Positions 1 to 9,440 are shown, counted from the first letter of the stretch. The stretch: 64,000 nucleotides of DNA from an uncultured Pseudomonas sp. (GCF_913777995.1 NZ_CAJYVE010000051.1:1-64000); one strand, 5' to 3'. Program-made: numbers and translations. The notes: generated by a model from the letters alone, not told the origin.

Positions 1-45
<45 letters not shown>

Positions 46-49
46 TTAT

Positions 50-125
50 TGGCGTCCCCTAGGGGACTCGAACCCCTGTTACCGCCGTGAAAGGGCGGTG
101 TCCTAGGCCACTAGACGAAGGGGAC
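50..125 (-). tRNA. tRNA-Glu (TTC)
   Basis: The 76-base reverse complement starts GTCCCCTTCGTCTAG and ends in an encoded CCA. The anticodon loop CCTTTCACGG gives TTC. The T-arm GTTCGAGTC is intact and the 7-bp acceptor stem pairs fully. It leads a tRNA-Glu/tRNA-Gly transcript running off the left edge. Confidence 0.95.
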
Positions 126-186
126 ACACTACAACATTCACTCCCTGCTGCGTAGCGTTGTGGGCTTATCGCTGCAAGTGGCGCGC

Positions 187-215
187 ATTCTAGGGATGCT
201 TTGGGAGAGCGTCAA
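187..215 (-). promoter_or_regulatory. Sigma-70 promoter of the tRNA-Glu/tRNA-Gly transcript
   Basis: On the minus strand there is TTGACG (bases 215-210), a 17-base spacer and TAGAAT (192-187), followed by a GCGCGCC discriminator. The near-consensus boxes with a GC-rich discriminator are typical of stringently controlled stable-RNA promoters. The predicted start is near 180, giving a leader of about 55 bases before tRNA-Glu. Confidence 0.8.
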
Positions 216-502
216 GCCCCTAGTGAAAATTTATTGAAATCAACCACTTCGCCCTAAACAAAGGAATCCTCACCGTAGGTCGGTTTGTAAGACGTCGCCA
301 TCAAGTTTTGTGGGAATTGGCAGATAAGCTCAACTAAGGAGCATCCGTGACTTCAATGCAGACATTGTCGGCATGGTGCGCCCCCAGGCCGGAGCCCTGG
401 CCCTCGGCTCGACATGAACTGAAACAAGCGTAGCTACTAGGCGCAGTAGTGCTTAGCCACTACACTCGCCCCATCACATCTGGACTTATAGAGGTTTGCA
501 CA
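216..502. other. Intergenic region between the tRNA promoter and the first CDS
   Basis: About 290 bases with no convincing gene. The left part is AT-rich and lies upstream of the tRNA promoter. Near the right end a TACACT hexamer (about 461-466) could be the -10 of the following plus-strand gene, but no good -35 sits at 16-18 bases from it. An imperfect inverted repeat around a TAGTG/CACTA pair is present near 446-463. I see no other assignable element. Confidence 0.5.
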
Positions 503-1273
503 GTGACACCTATCATGATCACGGTGCTCATACTGGTCGGTATCGCACTGCTTATAGCAATCGGCTACCTGAACCACGTGGCCGAGAACAAGAAACTGGA
601 TACGGCCCGCACCAAGGTCGAGCTCAGCGACCGCTTGCGTCGCTGTTCGGAAATCTCCGAGACGTTTCCTGGCCAATTGATGTCCCCCGCCCTCAAGCTG
701 CTGCTCACGCGCCTTGAACTCAACGTCGTGCAACGCATGCTGAACCTGGACAAGACCAACGCCCAGCTCAAGTTCCGCGCCGAGGAACTCAAGGAGCTGG
801 TCGCCAAGGGCGAGGCCATCCCGGTGACCAACCAGGCCACCCCGATCCAGACCGAAGCCAAGGCCAAGGACGTGCGTTTTCTGCTCGAAGCCCTGCATGG
901 CCAGGTAACCCGCGCGGCCCACGACGGCTTTCTGCACACCAGCGAAGCCAAGCACTGGATCCGCGAGATTCGTCATATTCTGGTGATGTTGCACATCGAG
1001 TTCTTCAACACCCTCGGCCAGGAAGCCATGAACCAGGATCAACCTGGCCAGGCGCGTCTGGCATTCGAGCGTGGCGTACAGTACCTGCGCAGCCAGCCAG
1101 ACCCGGTGACCTACCAGGCGCAGCTGGCGGCCATGGAGAAATCCCTGGCGCGGGTCAACTCGATCGTGCTGACCAACACCGCGCCGACCGAAAATGACGA
1201 AAACGCCCTGACCGAAGGCCTGAAGGCGGACGCCGAAGAAACCGAATGGAAGAAGAAGGTCATCTACGACTGA
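503..1273 (+). CDS. Membrane-anchored hypothetical protein
   Basis: A 256-residue protein if read from GTG 503, which has an AGAGG motif about 9 bases upstream; ATG 515 is an alternative and drops four residues. One hydrophobic segment at residues 5-24 is followed by a charged, helical, probably cytoplasmic body rich in Leu, Glu and Lys, with likely coiled-coil stretches, and a Lys-rich end. I do not recognise a catalytic motif or a named family. It stands alone on the plus strand, convergent with the methionine sulfoxide reductase gene. Conserved neighbours suggest it is a normal Pseudomonas core gene, but its role is unknown. Confidence 0.75.
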   Translation: MTPIMITVLILVGIALLIAIGYLNHVAENKKLDTARTKVELSDRLRRCSEISETFPGQLMSPALKLLLTRLELNVVQRMLNLDKTNAQLKFRAEELKELVAKGEAIPVTNQATPIQTEAKAKDVRFLLEALHGQVTRAAHDGFLHTSEAKHWIREIRHILVMLHIEFFNTLGQEAMNQDQPGQARLAFERGVQYLRSQPDPVTYQAQLAAMEKSLARVNSIVLTNTAPTENDENALTEGLKADAEETEWKKKVIYD

Positions 1274-1318
1274 CCGTTCACCGGTGCGCAGCCTGGCTGC
1301 GCACCGGCTCTGCCCGCC

Positions 1319-1801
1319 TCAGCAGTCGCTGGACTGCAGAAAGATTTCCGCCAGCCGCTCGATACCCCGCTGATCCTCCACACCAAAACGCGCCAGCTTC
1401 GGACTGTCCAGGTCCAGCACCCCGATCAGACGCCCCGCTTTGACCAACGGCACCACCAGCTCGCTGTTCGACGCGCTGTCACAGGCGATATGCCCAGGGA
1501 ACGCGTGCACATCCTCGACCCGCTGGGTCTGCAGGCTTTGCGCGGCGGCCCCGCACACACCACGCCCGAACGGAATGCGCACGCAGGCCACCTGGCCCTG
1601 GAACGGGCCGAGCACCAGCTCTTGGTTACGGTTGAGGTAGAAACCCGCCCAGTTCAGGTCGTCCACCTGGCTATACAGAAAGGCCGAAAACTGCGAAGCG
1701 TTGGCGATGAAGTCCCGCTCGCCAGCCAGCAGCGCCTCGAGCTGGGCAGCCAGCAGCTCATAACCCTGCAGGCCCGCGCCCGCCTCGTTCAGATCGATCA
1801 T
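1319..1801 (-). CDS. msrC: GAF-domain free methionine-(R)-sulfoxide reductase
   Basis: A 160-residue single GAF domain of the fRMsr family (E. coli MsrC/YebR), which reduces free L-methionine-(R)-sulfoxide in the cytosol. The family's three cysteines are present at C73 (ACVRIPFG), C83 (GVCG) and C107 (HIACD), and the ligand-pocket region NWAGFY and the strand LIGVLDLDSP are typical. The ATG overlaps the stop of the upstream ATPase gene as ATGA, so the two are translationally coupled. It belongs to a local set of oxidative-damage genes with gpx and msrB. Family assignment is firm; activity is inferred from the conserved cysteines. Confidence 0.88.
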   Translation of the reverse strand: MIDLNEAGAGLQGYELLAAQLEALLAGERDFIANASQFSAFLYSQVDDLNWAGFYLNRNQELVLGPFQGQVACVRIPFGRGVCGAAAQSLQTQRVEDVHAFPGHIACDSASNSELVVPLVKAGRLIGVLDLDSPKLARFGVEDQRGIERLAEIFLQSSDC

Positions 1802-2688
1802 GGTTGTTGCTCCAGCAATTGAAGGCCCACCCAGTAACGGGCGAACTGATAGGCACAGCGGCCGTTGCGATTGCCGCGCCCGGTGGCCCAGCGGACCGCC
1901 AGCACGTCCAGCGCTTCGTCGCGCTGCCATTGCAGCCCGGCCTGGGCGGCGAGCTGGCCGATCCAGTGCTCGACGACATTCAGATAGTGCGGCTGGGTGA
2001 AGGGATAGAACGACAGCCACAGGCCGAAGCGGTCCGACAGGGCGATCTTGTCTTCCACCGCCTCGCTGGGGTGCAGTTCGCCGTCGACGCGTTGCCAGTT
2101 GGCGTTGTCGCTTTCCTTCTCCGGCACCAGGTGGCGGCGGTTGGAGGTGGCGTAAAGCAGGACGTTGTCCGGGGCCTGCTCCAGCGAGCCATCCAGCACG
2201 CTCTTGAGCACCCGGTAGTCGCCCTCCCCGGTTTCGAACGACAGGTCGTCGCAGAACAGCACGAAGCGCTGCGGCAGCGCCTGCAGCTGCTCGACCACCC
2301 GCGGCAGGTCGCCGAGGTGATCACGCTCGATCTCGATCAGGCGCAGACCGGCCTGAGCGTATTCGGCGAGCAGCGCGCGCACCAGAGAGGATTTACCGGT
2401 ACCCCGCGAGCCCCACAACAGCGCGTGGTTGGCCGGCAGGCCATCGATGAACTGGCGGGTATTGCGGGCCAGCTGGTCACGCTGCTGATCCACCCCGATC
2501 AAGTCGGACAAACGCATGTCCAGGCTCACTTCCAGCGGCATCAGGTAGCCCGTGCGGCCTTCGCGCACCCAGCGTGCCGCCAGGGCCTGCGACCAGTCCA
2601 CCGGCTCGCGCAGGGCCGGCAACAGCGGCTCCAGCCGGGCCAGTACGGCTTCGGCGCGTTCGAGAAAAGCATTCAACCGGGAATCCAC
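1798..2688 (-). CDS. DUF815-type AAA+ ATPase
   Basis: A 296-residue protein of the DUF815 ATPase family. The Walker A motif is GSRGTGKSS and a Walker B-like segment is FVLFCDDLSFE; a sensor-like YATSNRRHL follows. The start is taken as GTG 2688 because AAGGAGATA lies five bases upstream; an upstream in-frame start at 2712 has no such site. Family members are cytosolic and poorly characterised. The gene overlaps the following msrC gene by four bases, so a two-gene operon is likely. It is divergent from the SagS-like gene, with about 85 bases between them. Confidence 0.85.
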   Translation of the reverse strand: MDSRLNAFLERAEAVLARLEPLLPALREPVDWSQALAARWVREGRTGYLMPLEVSLDMRLSDLIGVDQQRDQLARNTRQFIDGLPANHALLWGSRGTGKSSLVRALLAEYAQAGLRLIEIERDHLGDLPRVVEQLQALPQRFVLFCDDLSFETGEGDYRVLKSVLDGSLEQAPDNVLLYATSNRRHLVPEKESDNANWQRVDGELHPSEAVEDKIALSDRFGLWLSFYPFTQPHYLNVVEHWIGQLAAQAGLQWQRDEALDVLAVRWATGRGNRNGRCAYQFARYWVGLQLLEQQP

Positions 2689-2773
2689 GGTATCTCCTTG
2701 GGTATCAACCAATTTATCCCGCCTCGCAATCGGCTATGCTACGTGCGCACCTCACGGGAAGTGGCAGTACGCA

Positions 2774-5149
2774 ATGGATATAGCCTTCACTAACAGGTTG
2801 TCGTTCAAGCAGGCGCGCCTGGCCGTAGTGGTCGGCTTCATACTGGGAACACTGCTCAGTGCGCTGCAGATAGGCCTGGATTATGCCAGCGAAGACGCGG
2901 CCATCGACCGTGAAATTCGTTCGCTGCTGGAAATCAGCCACAATCCGGCCTCACGAATCGCCTACAACATCGACGCCATACTCGCCCAGGAACTGACCCT
3001 GGGCCTGTTGCAGTCCCCCGCCGTGATCAGCGCACGACTCACCGATAACAGCGGCATGGTGCTGGCCAGCGTCGAACGCCCGATCAACCAGGGTCGCCTG
3101 CGCCTGCTCAGCGATTTCCTGTTCGGCGAGACCCGCCAGTTCAGTCAGCCGCTGCGGCTGGACAACGCTCCGGACGAACGGATCGGCACCCTGAGCCTGA
3201 CGGTCGACACCTACGTCTTCGGCAGTGCCTTCCTGCAGCGTTCGGAAATCACCCTGATCAGCGGTTTCGTTCGCAGCCTGGCGCTGGCAGCGATTCTCTG
3301 CATCCTGTTCTACCTCACCCTGACCAAGCCCCTGGTCGGCGTGATCCGCGACCTGACCTATCACGACCCACGGCGCCGGGAACAGCAGAAACTCATCTGC
3401 CCATCCGGGCACGAGACCGATGAAATCGGCGTGCTGGTAGACACCCTCAACCTGCAGATCGAGATCGTCGCCAACGAATTTGCCCGGCGCCGCAATGCCG
3501 AGAACCGCCTGACCCGTCATCTGGATGAGCTGGAAGGTATCGTCTCGACCCGCACCCGCGAGCTGGAGGCGAGCAACCTGCGCCTGAGCCAGTACAACGA
3601 AGAACTGCAACAGGCCCGCAGCACGGCCCTGGAAATGGCTCAGGCGCGGGCTGCTTTCCTCGCTCACATGAGCCACGAGATCCGTACTCCGCTCAACGGA
3701 CTGCTGGGCATGCTCGCCCTGTCGCTGGACGGCACGCTGAGCCCGGAACAGCGCCAGCAGCTGATGATCGCCCACGACTCGGGCAAGGTCCTGGTGGAAT
3801 TGCTCAACGATGTCCTCGACATGTCCAAGTTCGATGCCGGACACCTGGAATTCGAGCGCATCCCCTTCGACCTTGGCCGCCTGGCCGAGGAAACCGCGAC
3901 CCTGCTGTCACAGAACGCGGCGCCCAGCGTCGAGCTGACCTGCCTGATCGCTGCGGACTTCCCGGCACTGGTGCTGGGCGATCCGACCCGAGTGCGACAG
4001 ATCGTCAGCAACCTGCTGTCCAACGCACTCAAGTTCACCCGTTTCGGGCGCGTCGACGTACGCCTCAGCCATTATCTGGATGCTGGCGCGCAGCAGCAGC
4101 GGGTATGCATCGAGGTGCGTGACACCGGCATCGGCATCCCCCGCGAAGCCCAGACCAAGATCATCCAGCCGTTCACCCAGGCCGAAACGGCAATCACCCG
4201 GCAGTTCGGCGGCACCGGGCTGGGCCTGGCACTGACCCACAACCTGTGCGATGCGATGCAGGGTCAGCTGAGCATCGACTCGCAGCCAGGCTTCGGCAGC
4301 CGCTTCCAGGCCGAGCTGCCACTGCCCTGGCACACCCAGGCACTCGCGCTGGGGCGCCTGAATGGCCGGGTCACCGTGATCAGCGCCGCCGGCAGCGGCT
4401 TGGTCGAGCTGCTGGGGAGCCTGCTGCCGGGCTGGGGCATCGAGATGGAGCGCCATGGCATAGACGAGGCCCCCACCTTCCTGGAGTGCAGCGAGCCACC
4501 ACAGCTGTTGATCACCGACTGCCCCGAATGCCTGTTCGAGATCCGACGCGTTACCAGCGTTCCGATCCTGCTGGTCACCGCCTATGGCAACTTCATGCCC
4601 GCCGAGCAGGTCAGCGTCCTGGCTCCGCTGCAGCAACAGGCCAGGCCGCTGGCGCGCCACGCCCTGTACCAGACGCTGCGCCGGGTCATGCGTCCGGAAC
4701 TGCCGGAAATGTCAGAGCAGCAGCCGCGTACGACAGATGCCTCACACCGGGCGCGCATCCTGCTGGTGGAAGACAATTCGGTGAACCAGATGGTCGCCAA
4801 AGGCATGCTCACTCGCCTCGGCTGCCAGGTGACCATCTGCGGCCACGGTGCCGAAGCGCTGGAACGCCTCGAACACCAGCGCTTCGACCTGGTGCTGATG
4901 GATTGCAACATGCCGGTCATGGACGGCTATGAAGCCAGCCGGCAGATCCGCCAGAGTGGCCGCTGGCCCCACCTGCCCATCATCGCGCTGACCGCCAATG
5001 CCATGCCCGAAGAGCGTGAACGCTGCCGTGCTGCCGGCATGGACGACTACCTGGCCAAGCCGTTTCGCCAGGCCGAGCTGCTCGGACTGCTCGAACAGTG
5101 GCTGCCGGGACTGGCCAGCGATGCCCAGGCGCATCAGACGTCAGTCTAG
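2774..5149 (+). CDS. sagS: SagS-like hybrid sensor histidine kinase
   Basis: A 791-residue inner-membrane hybrid kinase. Transmembrane segments lie at about residues 14-36 and 169-190, bracketing a periplasmic sensor of about 130 residues; a HAMP-like region and coiled coil follow. The DHp box AHMSHEIRTPLN has phospho-acceptor His301, the HATPase domain has NLLSNALKFT, DTGIGIP and GGTGLGLAL (about 412-485), and the C-terminal receiver has LLVEDN and phospho-acceptor Asp710 in MDCNMPVMDG. There is no HPt domain. Size, architecture and the neighbouring gpx-msrB-aminotransferase-htpX order match P. aeruginosa PA2824 (SagS), which signals through HptB to control the shift to biofilm growth. The PA2825 ospR counterpart is not beside it. 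Orthology is inferred. Confidence 0.85.
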   Translation: MDIAFTNRLSFKQARLAVVVGFILGTLLSALQIGLDYASEDAAIDREIRSLLEISHNPASRIAYNIDAILAQELTLGLLQSPAVISARLTDNSGMVLASVERPINQGRLRLLSDFLFGETRQFSQPLRLDNAPDERIGTLSLTVDTYVFGSAFLQRSEITLISGFVRSLALAAILCILFYLTLTKPLVGVIRDLTYHDPRRREQQKLICPSGHETDEIGVLVDTLNLQIEIVANEFARRRNAENRLTRHLDELEGIVSTRTRELEASNLRLSQYNEELQQARSTALEMAQARAAFLAHMSHEIRTPLNGLLGMLALSLDGTLSPEQRQQLMIAHDSGKVLVELLNDVLDMSKFDAGHLEFERIPFDLGRLAEETATLLSQNAAPSVELTCLIAADFPALVLGDPTRVRQIVSNLLSNALKFTRFGRVDVRLSHYLDAGAQQQRVCIEVRDTGIGIPREAQTKIIQPFTQAETAITRQFGGTGLGLALTHNLCDAMQGQLSIDSQPGFGSRFQAELPLPWHTQALALGRLNGRVTVISAAGSGLVELLGSLLPGWGIEMERHGIDEAPTFLECSEPPQLLITDCPECLFEIRRVTSVPILLVTAYGNFMPAEQVSVLAPLQQQARPLARHALYQTLRRVMRPELPEMSEQQPRTTDASHRARILLVEDNSVNQMVAKGMLTRLGCQVTICGHGAEALERLEHQRFDLVLMDCNMPVMDGYEASRQIRQSGRWPHLPIIALTANAMPEERERCRAAGMDDYLAKPFRQAELLGLLEQWLPGLASDAQAHQTSV

Positions 5150-5626
5150 AAAAGTCTCGATATCCTTCTGCAACGCATCGGGCTTGGTCATTGGCGAAAA
5201 ACGCCGGACCTGGCGCCCATCGGCGCTGAGCAGGAACTTGGTGAAATTCCATTTGATCCGCTGGCTGCCCAGCACGCCCGGTGCGCGGCGCTTGAGTTCG
5301 ACGAACAGAGGATGCGCGTCACTGCCGTTGACCTCGACCTTGGCGAACATCGGGAAACTGACCCCGTAGTTGCGTTCGCAGAAAGCCGCGATCTGCCCGG
5401 CATCGCCAGGCTCCTGGGCGCCGAACTGGTTGCACGGAAAGCCCAGCACCACCAGCCCCCGCTCGCGATAGGTCGTCCAGAGCTGCTCCAGCCCCTTGTA
5501 CTGGGGCGTAAAACCACATTGGCTGGCCGTGTTGACCACCAGAAGTGCCTTGCCGGCATAGTCGCCGAGGGTCTTGTGCTGGCCGTCGAGGGTCGTGCAG
5601 GGAATATCCAGCAGGTTCTGGGACAT
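5141..5626 (-). CDS. gpx: Glutathione peroxidase family (thiol peroxidase)
   Basis: A 161-residue cytosolic peroxidase of the BtuE/Gpx family. Peroxidatic Cys37 sits in NTASQCGFTPQY; the catalytic Gln and Trp are in LGFPCNQFG and KWNFTKFL. It carries Cys rather than selenocysteine, as usual in bacteria, where reduction is often by thioredoxin. ATG 5626 lies a short distance from msrB's stop on the same strand, so gpx is probably the second gene of an msrB-gpx operon. Its last codons overlap the end of the convergent sagS gene by nine bases. Confidence 0.93.
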   Translation of the reverse strand: MSQNLLDIPCTTLDGQHKTLGDYAGKALLVVNTASQCGFTPQYKGLEQLWTTYRERGLVVLGFPCNQFGAQEPGDAGQIAAFCERNYGVSFPMFAKVEVNGSDAHPLFVELKRRAPGVLGSQRIKWNFTKFLLSADGRQVRRFSPMTKPDALQKDIETFLD

Positions 5627-5663
5627 GGCGGTCTCCAAGTCAGAGGGGAAGCAGCGATGATAC

Positions 5664-6056
5664 TCAGGCCGGCTCCAGGTCCAGGCACACCGAGTTGATG
5701 CAATAACGCAGGCCGGTAGGCGGCGGGCCGTCCGGGAACACGTGGCCCAGGTGTGCATCACACTTGGCGCAGACCACCTCGGTGCGGATCATGCCGTGGC
5801 TGGTGTCACGCACCTCGACCACGGCCGCACCATCGATCGGCGCGTAGAAACTCGGCCAGCCACAGCCGGAATCGAACTTGGTCTGGGAGTCGAACAACGG
5901 CAGGCCGCAGCAGATGCACTTGTAGATGCCAGGGGTCTTGGTGTCGTTGTATTTGCCGGTAAAGGGCCGCTCGGTCGCCTTCAACCGGCAAACCTGGTAC
6001 TGCTGCGGGTCGAGCATCGCCCGCCAATCTTCAAGGGTCTTGTGCAACTTGTCCAC
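5664..6056 (-). CDS. msrB: Peptide methionine-(R)-sulfoxide reductase MsrB
   Basis: A 130-residue MsrB that repairs oxidised methionine in proteins. The resolving/catalytic end [10 protein letters not shown] is present, and the zinc-binding pairs appear as CICCGLP and CAKCDAH. The start is GTG 6056, preceded by GGAGGT six bases upstream; earlier in-frame starts lack a binding site and the family's conserved N-terminus. It is followed by gpx 37 bases downstream on the same strand and is divergent from alaA. Confidence 0.93.
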   Translation of the reverse strand: MDKLHKTLEDWRAMLDPQQYQVCRLKATERPFTGKYNDTKTPGIYKCICCGLPLFDSQTKFDSGCGWPSFYAPIDGAAVVEVRDTSHGMIRTEVVCAKCDAHLGHVFPDGPPPTGLRYCINSVCLDLEPA

Positions 6057-6282
6057 GGGTACACCTCCGGATCCGAAAAAGCCCGATCTGTGTCTTTTCC
6101 ACCGATCAGGTGGCACGTATGATTGCGCCTCATCAGTCATCAGTCTGTCACCCGCATCCCAGGCAGACAAACCGATTTTTTCACGGCCCCGGGTCCAGCC
6201 TGTCCAGCCGGCACGCCGAGCCGGGTTCATGGCCCTCGATGCCGTCTTTCGTTGCCGCACGTCCATCTTCAGGATCCTCAAC

Positions 6283-7494
6283 ATGCAGTTCAGCAAATCG
6301 AACAAGCTCGCCAACGTCTGCTACGACATTCGCGGGCCGGTGCTCAAGCACGCCAAACGCCTGGAAGAAGAAGGCCACCGCATTCTCAAGCTGAACATCG
6401 GCAACCCGGCGCCATTCGGTTTCGAAGCTCCCGAGGAAATCCTCCAGGACGTCATCCGCAACCTGCCAACCGCACAAGGCTACAGCGACTCCAAGGGCCT
6501 GTTCAGCGCCCGCAAGGCGGTCATGCAGTATTACCAGCAGAAGCAGGTCGAAGGCGTCGGCATTGAAGACATCTACCTGGGCAACGGCGTTTCCGAGCTG
6601 ATCGTGATGTCGATGCAGGCCCTGCTCAACAACGGCGACGAGGTGCTGATCCCGGCGCCCGACTACCCGCTGTGGACGGCGGCGGTGAGCCTGGCCGGCG
6701 GCAACCCGGTGCATTACCTGTGCGACGAGCAGGCCAACTGGTGGCCTGACCTGGCCGACATCAAGGCCAAGATCACGCCGAACACCAAGGCCATGGTGAT
6801 CATCAACCCGAACAACCCCACGGGTGCGGTCTATCCGAAGGAAGTACTGCTGGGCATGCTCGAACTGGCCCGCCAGCACAACCTGGTGGTGTTCTCCGAC
6901 GAGATCTACGACAAGATTCTCTACGACGAGGCCGTACACATCAGCACCGCTTCGCTGGCCCCCGACGTGCTGTGCCTGACCTTCAACGGCCTGTCCAAGT
7001 CGTATCGCGTGGCCGGCTTCCGCTCCGGCTGGCTGGCGATCTCCGGTCCCAAGCAGGCCGCGCAGAGCTATATCGAAGGTATCGACATCCTCGCCAACAT
7101 GCGCCTGTGCGCCAACGTACCGAGCCAGCATGCCATCCAGACCGCCCTGGGCGGCTACCAGAGCATCAATGACCTGGTACTGCCCCCGGGCCGCCTGCTG
7201 GAACAGCGCAACCGCACCTGGGAACTGCTCAACGACATTCCTGGCGTCAGCTGCGTCAAGCCCATGGGCGCGCTGTACGCCTTCCCGCGTATCGACCCCA
7301 AGGTCTGCCCGATCCACAACGACGAGAAATTCGTGCTCGACCTGCTGCTCTCGGAAAAGCTGCTGATCGTTCAGGGTACCGCCTTCAACTGGCCGTGGCC
7401 TGACCACTTCCGCGTGGTCACCCTGCCTCGCGTCGATGACCTGGAACAGGCGATCGGCCGCATCGGCAACTTCCTCAAGGGCTACCGCCAGTAA
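6283..7494 (+). CDS. alaA: Alanine/glutamate-pyruvate aminotransferase AlaA
   Basis: A 403-residue class I PLP-dependent aminotransferase, close to the 405 residues of E. coli AlaA. The PLP lysine is K239 in [32 protein letters not shown] and GFRSGW are the family signatures. It forms alanine from pyruvate and glutamate in the cytosol. The ATG at 6283 aligns with the family start [18 protein letters not shown]; the open frame extends much further upstream but without family similarity. It is followed by a GC-rich hairpin, so it is probably monocistronic. Confidence 0.92.
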   Translation: MQFSKSNKLANVCYDIRGPVLKHAKRLEEEGHRILKLNIGNPAPFGFEAPEEILQDVIRNLPTAQGYSDSKGLFSARKAVMQYYQQKQVEGVGIEDIYLGNGVSELIVMSMQALLNNGDEVLIPAPDYPLWTAAVSLAGGNPVHYLCDEQANWWPDLADIKAKITPNTKAMVIINPNNPTGAVYPKEVLLGMLELARQHNLVVFSDEIYDKILYDEAVHISTASLAPDVLCLTFNGLSKSYRVAGFRSGWLAISGPKQAAQSYIEGIDILANMRLCANVPSQHAIQTALGGYQSINDLVLPPGRLLEQRNRTWELLNDIPGVSCVKPMGALYAFPRIDPKVCPIHNDEKFVLDLLLSEKLLIVQGTAFNWPWPDHFRVVTLPRVDDLEQAIGRIGNFLKGYRQ

Positions 7495-7502
7495 GCCTGC
7501 CA

Positions 7503-7531
7503 GGGCGGCCCGGCCCCGCATCGGGCCGCCC
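7503..7531 (+). terminator. GC-rich hairpin after alaA
   Basis: A perfect 10-bp stem, GGGCGGCCCG (7503-7512) with CGGGCCGCCC (7522-7531), and a 9-base loop, 8 bases after the alaA stop. There is no clear U-tract, so it may be a weak or Rho-assisted terminator. Confidence 0.55.
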
Positions 7532-7656
7532 TCCCCTCACTACGCCTCACATCTGCCAGCCAGCCCCGTGCATTGCTGCCTGACTCAGCCAGCGTTCAGC
7601 TTGACGCTTTTACTCTGGAGTGAGAGGGGGCGACACAGTTTGAAATAGTCCCTCTG

Positions 7657-7685
7657 TTGAATAGCAACAGACGGCACCTTATATA
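7657..7685 (+). promoter_or_regulatory. Candidate sigma-32 (heat-shock) promoter of htpX
   Basis: GTTGAAT (core 7657-7662) is followed, after 14 bases, by CCTTATATA (7677-7685). This resembles the RpoH consensus CTTGAA / CCCCATNTA at the right spacing and sits about 45 bases before the htpX start. htpX is a heat-shock gene in other bacteria. Predicted from sequence only. Confidence 0.5.
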
Positions 7686-7729
7686 CCCGGCATCGCGCTG
7701 CATATTTATCCGAGGAGAACCTTTCGATC

Positions 7730-8617
7730 ATGATGCGCATTTTGCTGTTTCTGGCCACCAACCTGGCGGTAGTGCTGATTGCCAGCATCACCTTGAGCCT
7801 GTTCGGCTTCAACGGGTTCATGGCGGCCAACGGGGTCGATCTGAACCTCAATCAGCTCTTGGTGTTCTGCGCCGTGTTCGGTTTCGCCGGTTCGCTGTTC
7901 TCGCTGCTGATCTCCAAATGGTCGGCCAAGATGAGCACGGGGACCCAGGTCATCACCCAGCCGCGCACCCGTCACGAACAGTGGCTGCTGCAGACCGTCG
8001 AGCAATTGTCCCGCGAGGCCGGCATCAAGATGCCGGAGGTCGGCATCTTTCCCGCCTACGAAGCCAACGCCTTCGCCACCGGCTGGAACCGCAACGACGC
8101 CTTGGTCGCAGTCAGCCAGGGCCTGCTGGAGCGTTTCTCGCCCGATGAAGTCAAGGCCGTGCTGGCCCACGAGATCGGCCACGTCGCCAACGGCGACATG
8201 GTCACCCTGGCATTGGTCCAGGGCGTGGTGAACACCTTCGTGATGTTCTTTGCCCGCATCATCGGCAACTTCGTCGACAAGGTGATCTTCAAGACCGAAA
8301 ACGGCCAGGGTATCGCCTTCTACATCACCACCATCTTCGCCGAGCTGGTCCTGGGCTTCCTGGCCAGCGCCATCGTCATGTGGTTCTCGCGCAAGCGCGA
8401 GTACCGTGCCGACGAAGCCGGTGCACAGCTGGCCGGCACCCCGGCGATGATTGGCGCCCTGCAGCGCCTGCAGGCCGAACAGGGCGTGCCGGTGCAGATG
8501 CCAGCGACCTTGAGCGCCTTCGGTATCAACGCAGGCCTCAAGCATGGCCTGGCTGGCCTGTTCATGAGCCACCCGCCGCTGGAAGAACGTATCGAGGCGC
8601 TGCGCCGCCGCGCTTGA
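7730..8617 (+). CDS. htpX: Membrane zinc metalloprotease HtpX
   Basis: A 295-residue inner-membrane M48 protease that degrades misfolded membrane proteins together with FtsH. Two N-terminal transmembrane segments (about residues 4-25 and 40-60) precede the zinc site HEIGH (His147, Glu148, His151); the third zinc ligand is the Glu of [10 protein letters not shown]. Two further hydrophobic segments lie at about 155-180 and 195-215. A CGAGGAG site precedes ATG 7730; the next codon is also ATG and could be used. A heat-shock-type promoter and a strong downstream terminator suggest its own transcript. Confidence 0.95.
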   Translation: MMRILLFLATNLAVVLIASITLSLFGFNGFMAANGVDLNLNQLLVFCAVFGFAGSLFSLLISKWSAKMSTGTQVITQPRTRHEQWLLQTVEQLSREAGIKMPEVGIFPAYEANAFATGWNRNDALVAVSQGLLERFSPDEVKAVLAHEIGHVANGDMVTLALVQGVVNTFVMFFARIIGNFVDKVIFKTENGQGIAFYITTIFAELVLGFLASAIVMWFSRKREYRADEAGAQLAGTPAMIGALQRLQAEQGVPVQMPATLSAFGINAGLKHGLAGLFMSHPPLEERIEALRRRA

Positions 8618-8631
8618 TACCAGGCGTACAG

Positions 8632-8664
8632 AGAAAGGGCGACCCACGGGTCGCCCTTTCTTTT
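8632..8664. terminator. Bidirectional terminator between htpX and tpm
   Basis: AGAAAGGGCGACC pairs with GGTCGCCCTTTCT around a four-base loop, followed by a T-run on the plus strand and preceded by an A-rich run in the other orientation. It lies between the convergent htpX and tpm stops and can serve both. Confidence 0.88.
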
Positions 8665-8682
8665 GCACGCTGCCTTGCCCGC

Positions 8683-9336
8683 TCAGCGCTGTAGGCGGTA
8701 GACCTGCTCGTTGAAGTGCGTCGCCCCAGCCTGGCGCGCCTTGGCGTTATTCGGCAGGTCATCCAGGGTTTCCAGCAGGCTGACCTCCCACCCCCAACGC
8801 GCGAGCTGCCCAACCTCCTGGGCAGATACCGCAAAAGGCGGCCCCTCCAGTTGCTCCTGCGGATAATCGAGGGCCACCAAGAGGCCGCGGCAGCTCGACG
8901 CAAGCAAGCGATCCAGCACAGCCACATAACGCTCACGCATGGCCGGCGGCAAGGCGACCATCGCCGCACGATCGTACAGGGCATGCAAAGGGCCGAGCAG
9001 TTCAGGTGTCAGCTCGAAAAAATCACCGCACCACAGCTGGCAGCCACCGCCCTCATACACGTCGAAGGCGCCGCGACGCGAAACGACCGGCTCCACCTGC
9101 CGCTCGGCGAAATAGCCCAGTACCGCCTTGTCCGACAGCTCGACACCCACCACCTGATAGCCCTGCTCCACCAGCCAGGTCATGTCCAGGCTCTTGCCGC
9201 ACAAGGGCACCAGCACCCGGCTAGCGGGCAGCAGCCCAAGGCCGGGCCAATAGCGTTGCAGGTGAGCACTGGGCAAAGGCTGGTGAAAGCCGATCTGCTC
9301 GATGGCCCAGCGGTGGTGCCAGAATTCGGGCTCCAT
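8683..9336 (-). CDS. tpm: Thiopurine S-methyltransferase
   Basis: A 217-residue SAM-dependent methyltransferase of the bacterial TPMT family, which methylates thiopurines and, in pseudomonads, tellurite and selenite. The N-terminus MEPEFWHHRW and the SAM-site region VLVPLCGKSLDM, followed by GVELSDKA, are diagnostic. The start ATG 9336 has GGAGG just upstream. It ends just past a terminator shared with htpX and is divergent from the dioxygenase gene; the 100-base spacer between them is AT-rich and probably holds both promoters. Confidence 0.93.
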   Translation of the reverse strand: MEPEFWHHRWAIEQIGFHQPLPSAHLQRYWPGLGLLPASRVLVPLCGKSLDMTWLVEQGYQVVGVELSDKAVLGYFAERQVEPVVSRRGAFDVYEGGGCQLWCGDFFELTPELLGPLHALYDRAAMVALPPAMRERYVAVLDRLLASSCRGLLVALDYPQEQLEGPPFAVSAQEVGQLARWGWEVSLLETLDDLPNNAKARQAGATHFNEQVYRLQR

Positions 9337-9440
9337 GGATCCTCCAATGAATTCGATGAAAAAGCCGAAAAACTTATATTAGATTTTGATGAGTCGTTTG
9401 CCGGAAGATGAGTCATCACGTTTTTCAGGAAGTGTCGCTC

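Noticed and set aside
6111-6126. Sigma-54-like TGGCACG...TTGC upstream of alaA
   Set aside because: GG and GC are 11 bases apart, not 10; this spacing is normally inactive. TATGAT inside the same stretch could be a sigma-70 -10, but no good -35 was seen.
5926-6283. N-terminal extension of alaA
   Set aside because: The frame stays open upstream, but the sequence has no family similarity and overlaps the divergent msrB gene; ATG 6283 matches the family start.
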